From positions 186,001 to 250,000 of the forward strand of contig NZ_JABVCF010000004.1 of the NCBI RefSeq assembly GCF_014595955.1: 64,000 nucleotides of DNA, in the 5' to 3' direction. The stretch comes from Pseudaminobacter soli (ex Zhang et al. 2022) (GTDB lineage Bacteria; Pseudomonadota; Alphaproteobacteria; Rhizobiales; Rhizobiaceae). Of the stretch, positions 40,785-48,900 are shown one piece after another. The notes beneath the pieces were generated by a model. The model saw nothing but the letters and a program-made list of their open reading frames with translations, searched no databases and was not told the DNA's origin. How positions within the stretch are numbered: position 1 is the stretch's first letter; each line of letters begins with the position of its first letter. The position numbers and the translations under genes were made by a program.

Positions 40785-40952
40785 GCGCAGCTATCCATTC
40801 AAAAAATTCTGCCCTGTTTCCATTCAAAAACCCCTAAAAATAGGCAGTTTTGTCCAGATACGCTATCCGCCTACAACGACTCGGAGGTAAGCCAAGTGTC
40901 TGATTTTATTAACTAAATCGGCTTACGTCCAGAAACTCTGGACAATGAATGT
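40785..40952. other. Non-coding region next to attR with repeats and operator
   Basis: No gene. It holds two direct copies of TCCATTCAAAAA (40794-40805 and 40819-40830), a half-site TGTCCAG (40851-40857), and the palindrome CGTCCAG-AAACT-CTGGACA (40926-40944). The 12-bp repeats 25 bp apart could be arm-type binding sites for integrase or excisionase. Confidence 0.5.
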
Positions 40953-41002
40953 ACGAACTTCGAATCCGTAGGTTGCAGGTTCAAGTCCTGCCGAGCGCGC
41001 CA
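40953..41002 (+). other. attR: 3' part of a tRNA gene (reads as tRNA-Arg, anticodon TCG)
   Basis: From the anticodon stem to CCA: stem strand ACGAA (one mismatch), loop CTTCGAA with anticodon TCG (40960-40962), variable loop AGGTT, T-stem GCAGG / CCTGC around TTCAAGT, acceptor strand CGAGCGC, discriminator G, CCA. No D-arm or 5' acceptor strand precedes it. This is what integration into a tRNA 3' end leaves at one junction. The identity is uncertain if the crossover lies inside the anticodon arm. Confidence 0.8.
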
Positions 41003-41040
41003 CCCTCCGACCACACCCGAAGATATGCGTCGGCCGCACC

Positions 41041-43194
41041 TTACCGCCACATGCCGCGCATGCGGGCTTTCAGGTCGACGCGGATATCGGGCTGTGGCGC
41101 GCGGGCCGCACCTGCGGATGAAGGCGGCGGCCAGGCGACCCGCGAAAAGCGGTCGAGCATGTGGTCAGGGATGAAGCGGGTGCGCGAGGCATAGACGTGG
41201 CGGTCGCCGCGCGTGGCCTGGCCGTGGACGAAGAAGCGCTGGGGCGTGACCAGATGCAGCGACTCCTTTGCCCGTGTCATGGCGACATAGAGCAGCCGCC
41301 GCTCCTCCTCGATCTCCTCCCGCTCGCCGGTGGCGAGGTCGGACGGGATGCAGCCGTCCACCGCGTTGAGGACGAAAACTTTTGTCCACTCCTGCCCCTT
41401 GGCCGAATGGATGGTGGAGAGGATCAGGTAGTCTTCGTCGAGAAGCGGTGGCCCGGCCTCGTCGCTGGTCGCGTCCGGCGGGTCGAGGGTGAGTTCGGTG
41501 AGGAAACGTTCGCGGGAGGGGTAGCCGGACGCGATCTGCTCAAGCTGGATGAGATCGGCGCGGCGCACCGTGGCATCTTCGTGGATGCGCTCCAGATGCG
41601 GCTCGTACCAGAGGCGCACCCGCTCCAGGTCGGCTGGCCAGGCGGATTTCGTGCGCATCTGCGAGAACAGCTCGACGAATGAAGGCCAGTCGGCCTCCGC
41701 CCGCGCCGGAGCCTTGAAGAACTGCAGCCCTAGCGCCGGGTCGAGCGCCCGCTCCATGGCTTCCATCGCCGCCGCGGCCGACGAAGGCCCGATGCCCGGC
41801 ATCAGTTGCATCACGCGGAAGGCCGCCACGCGATCGCGCGGGTTCTCGGCAAAGCGCAGCACGGCGAGCAGATCCTTCACATGCGCCGAATCGAGGAATT
41901 TCAGCCCGCCGAACTTCACGAAGGGGATGTTGCGCCGCGTGAGTTCGATCTCCAGCGGACCCGAATGGTGCGAGGCGCGGAAGAGCACCGCCTGTTGCTT
42001 CAGCGCCGTGCCCGCCTCGCGCTCCTGAAGCACCTTCTCGCACACATAGTTCGCCTGCTCGGCCTCATCGCGCACGGTCACCAGCAGCGGCTTCTCCGCC
42101 GAGCGGCGCTCGGTCCAAAGGTTCTTGGTGAAGCGTTCCGCCGCCTCGCCGATCACCGCGTTGGCGGCATCGAGGATGGCGTCGGTCGAGCGGTAGTTAC
42201 GATCGAGCGTGACGATCCGCGCCGGCTCAGGAAACAGCGACGGGAAGTCGAGGATGTTCCTCACCTCCGCCGCTCGGAAGGAATAGATCGACTGCGCGTC
42301 GTCGCCGACCACGGTCAGTCCGCGCCCCTCGGGTTTGAGCGAGGTCAGGATCGCCGCCTGCAGCCGGTTGGTGTCCTGGTATTCGTCGACGAGAATATGG
42401 TCGAAGCGCGAGCCGAGATGTTCGGCGATCGCCGGCTCTGCGCACATCTGCGCCCACCAGAGCAGCAGGTCGTCGTAGTCGAGCACGTTCTCAGCCTGCT
42501 TGGCGTCGACATAGCCGGCGAACAGTTTTTTCAGGTCCTCCGCCCAGCCGGCGCACCAGGGAAAATACTTGCCGAGGATCGGCTCGAGCTCGGCCTGCGC
42601 GTTGACCACGCGCGAGTAGATGGCAAGGCAGGTGCCCTTGGCGGGAAAGCGGCTCTCCGTCTTTGACAGGCCGAGTTCGTGCCGCACCAGGTTCATCAGG
42701 TCGGCGGAATCCTCGCGGTCGTGGATGGTGAACGCCGGATCGAGGCCGATCTCCAGCGCATAGTCGCGCAGGAGCCGCGCCCCGATAGAATGGAACGTGC
42801 CCGCCCAGGAAAGCCCCTCGGTCAGCACCGCGGCCTTGTCGCCCATCACCTCGGCCGCGATGCGCTCGACGCGCCGCGTCATCTCGGACGCCGCCCGGCG
42901 CGAGAAGGTCATCAACAGGATGCGGCGGGGATCGGCGCCCTTGACGATCAGATGCGCGACCCGGTGCGCCAGCGTGTTGGTCTTCCCGGACCCCGCCCCG
43001 GCGATGATCAGCAGCGGCTCGGCGACCGCACCGTCGCCATGCTCCACCGCGGCCCTTTGCTCAGCGTTCAGGCGCGCCAGATGGTCTTTCGGCTGGGGTT
43101 GGGCCGGCGAGGGCAGAGTCGAATCACGAAGGGCGATGTCCATCTCGGGACTGAAGCCCGTTTCGCTTTTGTTCGCAATGGCCGGCGCGGGCAT
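41041..43194 (-). CDS. UvrD/Rep-family ATP-dependent DNA helicase
   Basis: 717 residues (699 if the ATG at 43140, MDIALRDSTLP, is used; neither start has a clear ribosome-binding site). Superfamily 1A motifs in order: AGAGSGKTNT (Walker A), TFSRRAASEMTRR, DHILVDEYQDTN (Walker B), VVGDDAQSIYSFRAAE, LDRNYRST, STIHSAKGQEW and LLYVAMTRAKESL. It unwinds DNA 3' to 5' in repair or fork restart. It is shorter than E. coli UvrD and lacks an extra C-terminal domain, so it is likely a second UvrD-like helicase. It is the first host gene next to the attachment site. Confidence 0.9.
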   Translation of the reverse strand: MPAPAIANKSETGFSPEMDIALRDSTLPSPAQPQPKDHLARLNAEQRAAVEHGDGAVAEPLLIIAGAGSGKTNTLAHRVAHLIVKGADPRRILLMTFSRRAASEMTRRVERIAAEVMGDKAAVLTEGLSWAGTFHSIGARLLRDYALEIGLDPAFTIHDREDSADLMNLVRHELGLSKTESRFPAKGTCLAIYSRVVNAQAELEPILGKYFPWCAGWAEDLKKLFAGYVDAKQAENVLDYDDLLLWWAQMCAEPAIAEHLGSRFDHILVDEYQDTNRLQAAILTSLKPEGRGLTVVGDDAQSIYSFRAAEVRNILDFPSLFPEPARIVTLDRNYRSTDAILDAANAVIGEAAERFTKNLWTERRSAEKPLLVTVRDEAEQANYVCEKVLQEREAGTALKQQAVLFRASHHSGPLEIELTRRNIPFVKFGGLKFLDSAHVKDLLAVLRFAENPRDRVAAFRVMQLMPGIGPSSAAAAMEAMERALDPALGLQFFKAPARAEADWPSFVELFSQMRTKSAWPADLERVRLWYEPHLERIHEDATVRRADLIQLEQIASGYPSRERFLTELTLDPPDATSDEAGPPLLDEDYLILSTIHSAKGQEWTKVFVLNAVDGCIPSDLATGEREEIEEERRLLYVAMTRAKESLHLVTPQRFFVHGQATRGDRHVYASRTRFIPDHMLDRFSRVAWPPPSSAGAARAPQPDIRVDLKARMRGMWR

Positions 43195-43202
43195 GAGAAA
43201 GC

Positions 43203-43239
43203 AGAAGCCCCGCTCCGATGAAGCGGGCCTTCGGCTTCT
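43203..43239 (-). terminator. Terminator between Hint gene and helicase gene
   Basis: Read leftward: a stem with CCCGCT / AGCGGG (core arms at 43222-43227 and 43209-43214, 7-base loop), extended by outer AGAAGC / GCTTCT, then TTCTGCTTTCTC. It should end transcription from the Hint gene. Confidence 0.6.
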
Positions 43240-43256
43240 GATCGGCAGAGGAAGGC

Positions 43257-44144
43257 TTAGCCGGCGAGTTCTTCCGCCCGCAGCGCCAGTTTCCGACGCG
43301 CGTCCCCGACGGGATCGCGTATCTGAATAAAGGGGTATACCGCGAGGCTCAGAAGCGCCTTCAGGTGTGTCCGGCCACTCTCGCTGCCGGCAAGGTGGGC
43401 ATGGGACCTCATCCTAAGTCCGATTCGATCGGGGTAGAGGCGCTCGTACTCGACGAAGTTCGTGAAGCACTCATAGTTGCGGTCCCACGCCCGGAAGGTC
43501 TCGGCGGGAGCGCCCTCGGCCAGGATCACCTTGTGGGTGGCGAGCACAACATGAAAATACTCGATCTCTTCCATATCATGCAGCGCGGGGGCGATCGAAG
43601 TGCCGTTGACCAGTTCCTTTACCGTGATGAGAACACCGTCGATCAGCACAGCATGGCCGGGCGATAGGTACAGATCCGAGTGCGGCGTCTGTTCGGCCAA
43701 GGCGCCACGCGCCACGCGGATGGGCATCACCTCCTTCGGCCAAGAAGAGCCGCTTCTGCGGTAGGCCCGGCGGCCGATCCACATCACCGGCAAGGTCTCG
43801 CCGTCCACCGTTACGACCAGATCGCCTTTCTCAAGATCCTCAACCCGCACCGCGCCCGATGAGGTCATGATCGAGGTGCCGCGAAGGAAACAGGCCGGAC
43901 CTCCGCTATGGCCTGGACCACCGCCGGGCGAACCCGTGCCGCCGCTATTATGGCCGCGGCCACGACCGCGCCATCGCCCCATGGCATTTGCCGACGATGG
44001 CAGGACCATTGCAGTCAGCGAACCGAGCGCAGCAGCTCTGGCCGCCAGTGCTGCCGAGAGGCCAAGGAAATGACGACGTGCCTCATCGACTCGGCGCACG
44101 GACTTGTTGCCTTGAGGATCATGATTCTGCGTGGATTGAGTCAT
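43257..44144 (-). CDS. Hint-domain protein with Tat-type signal
   Basis: 295 residues. Near residue 23 ARRHFLGLSAALAARAAALG looks like a Tat-dependent signal, followed by a Gly-rich linker. Residues about 83-240 form a Hedgehog/intein-type (Hint) domain of the large family seen in Alphaproteobacteria: CFLRGTSIMTSSG (catalytic Cys), VEDLEKGDLVVTVDG, LYLSPGHAVLIDG. Such domains can cleave the chain at the Cys, but the function of stand-alone bacterial members is unknown. It is exported and transcribed leftward. Confidence 0.75.
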   Translation of the reverse strand: MTQSTQNHDPQGNKSVRRVDEARRHFLGLSAALAARAAALGSLTAMVLPSSANAMGRWRGRGRGHNSGGTGSPGGGPGHSGGPACFLRGTSIMTSSGAVRVEDLEKGDLVVTVDGETLPVMWIGRRAYRRSGSSWPKEVMPIRVARGALAEQTPHSDLYLSPGHAVLIDGVLITVKELVNGTSIAPALHDMEEIEYFHVVLATHKVILAEGAPAETFRAWDRNYECFTNFVEYERLYPDRIGLRMRSHAHLAGSESGRTHLKALLSLAVYPFIQIRDPVGDARRKLALRAEELAG

Positions 44145-44488
44145 TGGTTTAGTTCTCTCTGCAGAGACGCCCCAACGATTTAAATAGTCGAGCTTGCCTG
44201 CTGTGAACCTCTTCTTTTGATGATCGATTACACGGTCGACTACATCACATTGCTGACTTCGATAGGGGCCAAAGTCCTATGCAATGGGAACAGAAGCTGC
44301 GTGTTGCCCGGCCACCGAGCACTTTCCCAGCTCCGAAGAGGGCGGGGCGTCTGGTCGGCCACGAACAAGTGCACCAGCTACCGGCCGGACGACCGCGTGG
44401 GGCGTCTCATTCAGTGAGTGCCGCTAGAATCCATCCTCCCCCACGCCGAGAGGGATTTTGCCTCCAGGGCCGAACCGGTCACCACGCC
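44145..44488. other. 344-base intergenic region without recognised gene
   Basis: Upstream of the Hint gene and downstream of the dehydratase gene. A 66-codon frame (44,217-44,417) exists but has no ribosome-binding site and no coding character. No strong hairpin or repeat was seen. It should contain the Hint gene promoter near 44,150-44,230. Confidence 0.4.
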
Positions 44489-45994
44489 CTATAGCGTGGC
44501 GCCGAGGTGCCAGGGCACGAACTCGTTGTCGCCGTAGCCGAACAGTTCGCTCTTGGTCTTGCGGCCCGATGCGGTCTCGACGATCAGGTCGAAGATCTCG
44601 CGGCCCATCTGCGGGATCGTCTTCTCGCCGCTGGCGATCACCCCGCAGTTGACGTCCATGTCCTCTTCCATCGAATTGTAGAGCGCCGTGCTGGTGGCGA
44701 CCTTGATCGACGGCGTCGGATGGGAGCCGAAGCAGGAGCCGCGGCCGGTGGTGAACACGATCATATTCGCTCCGCCCGCCACCTGCCCGGTGGCGGACAC
44801 CGGGTCGTAGCCGGGGGTATCCATGAAAACGAGACCGCTTCCGCTCACCTTCTCGGCATAGGCAAAGACGCCGTTGAGAGGCGTCTGCCCACCTTTGGCA
44901 ACGGCGCCGAGTGATTTTTCCAGGATCGTCGTCAGCCCACCGCGCTTGTTGCCGGGCGAAGGATTGTTGTCGATCGAGGCGCCGTGCTTGGCGGTGTGGT
45001 CCTCCCACCACTTGATGTAGCCGTCGAGCTTCTGGGCGATCTCCGCGCTCGCGGCGCGATAGGCGAGCAGATGCTCGGCGCCGTAGATCTCGGTCGTCTC
45101 GGACAGGATGCCGATGCCGCCGACGCCGGCCAGGATGTCCACGGCGGCGCCGAGCGCCGGGTTGGCGGTGATGCCGGACATGCCGTCGGAGCCGCCGCAC
45201 TGCAGGCCGACGACGATCTCGCTGACCGGGATCGGCTCGCGCTTGAGATGGCCGACCTCCTCGCAGATCTCCTGCAACACGCCCATCGCCCGCTCGACCG
45301 ATTTGCGCGATCCGCCCGCGTCCTGGATGTTGAAATGGCGTTTTCCTGCTGCGATGCCCTTCTGGCCGTAGAGCGTGAGCTGGTTGACCTCGCAGCCCAG
45401 CCCGACCATCAGCACGCCGCCGAAATTCGGGTGTCGTGCATAGCCGGCGAGCGTGCGATGCAGGATTTGCATGCCCTCCCCGGTGCTGCTCATCCCGCAG
45501 CCCTGGCCGTGCACGATCGGCACGAAGCCATCAATGCCCGGATAGTTCGGCAGAAGTCGCTTGTTGGCCTCGTTGGCGATGGCGTGGCATACCGTGGCCG
45601 AGCAGTTCACGCTGGCGACGATGCCGACGAAGTTGCGCGTGCCGGCCCGGCCGTCGGCGCGGCGATAGCCCATGAAGGTGCGCGCGCGCTCCTCATCCGT
45701 CGCCTCGACCGGCGCCGACGGCGGGACGACCGGCATGCGCCCGGATTCGAACACCAGATTGTGGGAGTGCACGTGCGAGCCGGCCGCGATGTCGCTGGTC
45801 GCGCGTCCGATCGCCTGGGCGTATTTGATCACCGCCTCGCCCGCCGCGATCGGCCGGATGGCGATCTTGTGGCCCGGGTCGATCGCTTCCCTTGCCAAGA
45901 CACCGCGGGGAAGCTCCTCACCGGCTTCGATCCGGCCGTTGGCGACGGCGACATTGTCGGCTTTCGACAGGACGATGCATTTCGCGGCGGACAC
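44489..45994 (-). CDS. uxaA: Altronate/galactarate dehydratase (UxaA/GarD family)
   Basis: 501 residues from GTG 45994, chosen for AGGAAA 8 bases upstream and the usual family length. The N-terminal SAF domain (GHKIAIRPIAAGEAVIKYAQ, HVHSHNLVFE) and the C-terminal dehydratase part (GTRNFVGIVASVNCSATVC, GQGCGM, GLQCGGSDGMSGITANPALG, GRGSCFGSHPTPSIKV) are complete. The enzyme removes water from a hexonate or hexarate such as D-altronate, giving 2-keto-3-deoxygluconate. UxaA and GarD cannot be told apart by eye. It is divergent from a GntR-family regulator that probably controls it. Confidence 0.8.
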   Translation of the reverse strand: MSAAKCIVLSKADNVAVANGRIEAGEELPRGVLAREAIDPGHKIAIRPIAAGEAVIKYAQAIGRATSDIAAGSHVHSHNLVFESGRMPVVPPSAPVEATDEERARTFMGYRRADGRAGTRNFVGIVASVNCSATVCHAIANEANKRLLPNYPGIDGFVPIVHGQGCGMSSTGEGMQILHRTLAGYARHPNFGGVLMVGLGCEVNQLTLYGQKGIAAGKRHFNIQDAGGSRKSVERAMGVLQEICEEVGHLKREPIPVSEIVVGLQCGGSDGMSGITANPALGAAVDILAGVGGIGILSETTEIYGAEHLLAYRAASAEIAQKLDGYIKWWEDHTAKHGASIDNNPSPGNKRGGLTTILEKSLGAVAKGGQTPLNGVFAYAEKVSGSGLVFMDTPGYDPVSATGQVAGGANMIVFTTGRGSCFGSHPTPSIKVATSTALYNSMEEDMDVNCGVIASGEKTIPQMGREIFDLIVETASGRKTKSELFGYGDNEFVPWHLGATL

Positions 45995-46095
45995 GGGCAG
46001 TTTTCCTGGTTGTTGAAGCTGGCTGAAGCTTTCAGGTAGCCAATACCCTGGTCGTCTCGGTCGGCCAAAGAGCGACCGCAAGACATTCCGGGTGC

Positions 46096-46145
46096 TTGAC
46101 TCCCGTTAGGTTCGAAGTACTGTCTTTTATGTTAAAAATACAGTT
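46096..46145 (+). promoter_or_regulatory. Divergent control region of uxaA and GntR regulator
   Basis: -35 TTGACT (46096-46101), 16-bp spacer, -10 TACTGT (46118-46123) reading toward the regulator gene. An interrupted palindrome ACTGT (46119-46123) ... ACAGT (46140-46144) with inner TGTTAAAAATACA is a likely regulator site. Confidence 0.5.
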
Positions 46146-46202
46146 TAGCGTCAACCGCTTTCCAGATCAGCGCGGCTGTCCAAAGGGGCATGGAAGCTTG
46201 CG

Positions 46203-47087
46203 ATGTCCAGGACCAGTATTGTCTTCAAGCAGACCTACAACCGCTGCCTGACCATGCTCGGGCGGTGCGAGCACCTGCCCTCCGAGCCGGAGCTCGGCAC
46301 CGCTCTCGGCGTCAGTCGCACGACGGTGCGCGCCGTGCTGGCACGGCTTGCCGAGACCGGCCTGATCCGCTGGGACAAGCGGTCCAAGCCGCGCCTGAGG
46401 CCGCCTTCGCCCGAGGACTACTTTCCGCCCGAGGAGACTGATTCGCCCGCCGAGATCGTCGAGCGACGCTTCATGCGGCGGCTCTTGAAGCATGGGGTGG
46501 CGCCGGGGAGCCATATCAGCGAGGTCGAGTTAGCCCGCGAGGCAGGCGTCGGAACCACCAGCGTTCGCGAGTTCCTGATCCGCTTCAGCCGCTTCGGACT
46601 GATCGAGAAGCGGCCGAACAGCCGCTGGCTGCTCAAGGGATTTACGCGGGAGTTCGCGCTGGAGCTGGCGGATATCAGGCAGATGTTCGAGCGGAACTCG
46701 GCGGCCGCATTCCTGGCACTTGCGGACGACCATCCGGCCTGGTCCGCGCTTGACCGGATAAGAGCGGAGCACGTCGCGATGGCCGCATCGATCGACGATC
46801 GCTACGAAGAGTTCCCCGAACTCGACGAGCGCTTTCACCGGCTCGTCCACAATGCGTCGAGCAACCGCTTCATCATCGATTTCTACGATCTGATCGCGAT
46901 GATCTTCAATTACCACTACCAGTGGAACAGGGCGGGCGAGCGCGAGCGCCACGCCAGCGCCATCCAGGAGCATATCGCCTATATAGACGCGCTGAGGTCG
47001 AAGGATCCTGAGCGCGTGCGATCAGCCTTCCTGGCCCATATGGTGTCGGCGCGCTCGACCCTTCTCCGTTCGCTGCCCGCCAGCTGA
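46203..47087 (+). CDS. GntR/FadR-family regulator with two winged helices
   Basis: 294 residues. Residues about 8-66 (LPSEPELGTALGVSRTTVRAVLARL) form one GntR-type winged helix. Residues about 84-150 (GSHISEVELAREAGVGTTSVREFLIRF) form a second. Residues about 155-285 form an FCD ligand-binding domain (DIRQMFERNSAAAF, DERFHRLVHNAS, EHIAYIDALRSKD). Most family members have only one winged helix. It is divergent from uxaA, so a hexuronate or hexarate intermediate is the likely ligand. Confidence 0.85.
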   Translation: MSRTSIVFKQTYNRCLTMLGRCEHLPSEPELGTALGVSRTTVRAVLARLAETGLIRWDKRSKPRLRPPSPEDYFPPEETDSPAEIVERRFMRRLLKHGVAPGSHISEVELAREAGVGTTSVREFLIRFSRFGLIEKRPNSRWLLKGFTREFALELADIRQMFERNSAAAFLALADDHPAWSALDRIRAEHVAMAASIDDRYEEFPELDERFHRLVHNASSNRFIIDFYDLIAMIFNYHYQWNRAGERERHASAIQEHIAYIDALRSKDPERVRSAFLAHMVSARSTLLRSLPAS

Positions 47088-47205
47088 CTTGATCCGCACC
47101 ATTGTGCCCGGGCGCCTTATTGCGAACTCAGTTTCAGGTTGAAGGAACGTTCAAGCTTATGCCGCGTTGTCTACGAACGTGGTCCGACTCCGTGGGAGGC
47201 GCAGC

Positions 47206-47511
47206 ATGGATACGACGGCCTTTCGTATTTCCGTAAGACTATCCCTTGGTGGCGATGTGGTGGAGGTCGACACGCTGAACGAGGCGGCTGAGTTTCTGCG
47301 GCACTGGCCGGCGGCTCGCCGCGGCCCGGTCTACACTTGCGCACTAAAGGGCTGTGAGGCCGCGCTCGGCGGCACCATGAAGGTGGAAGACGCCCGCAGG
47401 GCATTCGAAAGCTTCGCGCGGATCACCGGCATTCTGGTCAACAGCCGCCGCATCGCTGTCGGGCCCGGCGCGACGGGGCTTTCCTTTCCCGGAACCGCAG
47501 TTCGCCATTGA
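47206..47511 (+). CDS. DUF982 protein
   Basis: 101 residues from ATG 47206, with GGGAGG 7 bases upstream. It matches the rhizobial DUF982 family: NEAAEFLRHWPAARRGPVYTCALKGCEAAL and the ARRAFESFARITGIL end. The family is small, multi-copy in Rhizobiales and of unknown function. It stands alone between the GntR regulator and the convergent aglR. Confidence 0.75.
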   Translation: MDTTAFRISVRLSLGGDVVEVDTLNEAAEFLRHWPAARRGPVYTCALKGCEAALGGTMKVEDARRAFESFARITGILVNSRRIAVGPGATGLSFPGTAVRH

Positions 47512-47515
47512 ACCC

Positions 47516-48538
47516 TCACGGCGGCACGCCGGCGACGGAGCCGCGCACCACGAGATCCACCGGCCAGACTTCACCCCTGCTACCGTCCTCCAGGCCGGAG
47601 ATGCGGGCGGCGAGACGTTCGGCTATGCGCGCCCCCGCGGCTCGGATCGACGAGCGGGTGGTCGACAGCGGAACCGGGAAGTTCTCCGGCTTGAGCCACG
47701 GAAAGACGTCGTCGTGAGCGATCAGCGACACGTCGTCCGGCACCGATAGCCCGGCTTCCCTGAGCGCACGCGACACGCCCAAGGCCATGATCAGGCTGGA
47801 GCATAGGATCGCGGTCGGCGCCTGCTCACCCTCGAGCAGGCTTCGGGCAGACAGGTAGCCGTTCTCTTCCGTCATCTGGACGGACCGTATCATAGACGGC
47901 GCGAGTTCTAATCCGCCGCCGGCCAGGGCGCGCCTTGCGCCGCGCTCGCGGAAAATCGCGAAGGTCTGGCGCTCGTCGCCGTTGATGAGCGCGATCCGCC
48001 GATGCCCCAGTTGGACGAGCAGCCTCCCCGCCTCGTGGAAAGCGCCTTCATTGTCGATGTCGATGTAGGGATAGGCGAAGTCGAGGCCTTCGGAGCGGCC
48101 ATGCACGATGAAGGGAAGGCCGAGTTGGTGCAGCAGCGCGATGCGCGGATCGTTCGGGACCGGCACCGATACATAAACGGCGTCGACATTCTTTGCGGCC
48201 GCGACGCGCCGGTAGGTCGTTTCCTCATCATCGGCTTCGGCGGGGCTGAGCACAAGGTCGAGTTCATGCGAGCGGGCATAGTCCCCGAGGCCAGACAGGA
48301 ACTCGACGAAATGCGGGTCGATGTCGACGCTGGCTCCGGTCGGCATCACGTAGCCAATCATACCGGCCTTGCCGGTGGCCAGTCGCCGCGCGCTCGGATT
48401 GGGACGATAGCCATGCCGGCGCGCGGCATCCGCGACACGGCGTCGGGTCTCCTCGTTCACCTCGGGATAGCCGTTGAGCGCGCGACTGACAGTGGTCTGC
48501 GACAGGCCGAGCATTGAGGAGAGCTGCTTCAGGTTCAC
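47516..48538 (-). CDS. aglR: LacI-family repressor of the alpha-glucoside locus
   Basis: 340 residues. N-terminal LacI HTH (MNLKQLSSMLGLSQTTVSRALNG) with the minor-groove hinge helix (NPSARRLATGKAGMIGYVMP), then a periplasmic-binding-type sensor domain (LGHRRIALINGD, PDDVSLIAHDD). The position divergent from aglE is that of aglR in Sinorhizobium meliloti. It should bind the two 14-bp operators in the intergenic region and release them with an alpha-glucoside or glucose-derived signal. Confidence 0.85.
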   Translation of the reverse strand: MNLKQLSSMLGLSQTTVSRALNGYPEVNEETRRRVADAARRHGYRPNPSARRLATGKAGMIGYVMPTGASVDIDPHFVEFLSGLGDYARSHELDLVLSPAEADDEETTYRRVAAAKNVDAVYVSVPVPNDPRIALLHQLGLPFIVHGRSEGLDFAYPYIDIDNEGAFHEAGRLLVQLGHRRIALINGDERQTFAIFRERGARRALAGGGLELAPSMIRSVQMTEENGYLSARSLLEGEQAPTAILCSSLIMALGVSRALREAGLSVPDDVSLIAHDDVFPWLKPENFPVPLSTTRSSIRAAGARIAERLAARISGLEDGSRGEVWPVDLVVRGSVAGVPP

Positions 48539-48900
48539 CGCACGTTCTCAAAGCGCTTTGAAGGAGACCTGCCAGAGGGAGCTTGGGGGCGGGGTCACCG
48601 GAATACGAACAAAAGTCAGACGCAGCAACTAGAACCCCGAAGCAAGCATCTTTGCCAGCGAAAAACATGCTGCACTGCCGGAAAACATGCTCGACAGGTT
48701 TCCTTCGAAATAAAGCTTCTTCTTGACTCGTTTCGAGCGATCATGGTGAGATGAGGGGCCAAAGCGCTTTGGAAATGCCTCGCATTGGCTGCCTGACGGT
48801 CTGCTCACTGGACCCGGGAAGAGGGAGGGTTCAATGTAGCCCCGGAGGCAAAGGGGACGGAGATTTCAATTACGCTTTTGATCGGCAGGGAGGAAAACCG
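48539..48900. promoter_or_regulatory. aglR-aglE control region with two operators
   Basis: Two perfect 14-bp LacI-type palindromes, TCAAAGCGCTTTGA (48548-48561, just before aglR) and CCAAAGCGCTTTGG (48759-48772, before aglE). A candidate aglE promoter is TTGACT (48723-48728), 18-bp spacer, TGAGAT. Two near copies of AAAACATGCT lie at 48661 and 48681. No gene is in this region; aglE starts at the ATG at 48901 after GGGAGG. Confidence 0.8.

Noticed and set aside
1-41002. Integrase or large terminase gene
   Set aside because: None of the translated frames in the prophage part shows tyrosine or serine recombinase or terminase motifs; these genes must lie left of the window.
44217-44417. 66-codon frame upstream of the Hint gene
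   Set aside because: No ribosome-binding site, no coding character, no neighbour coupling.
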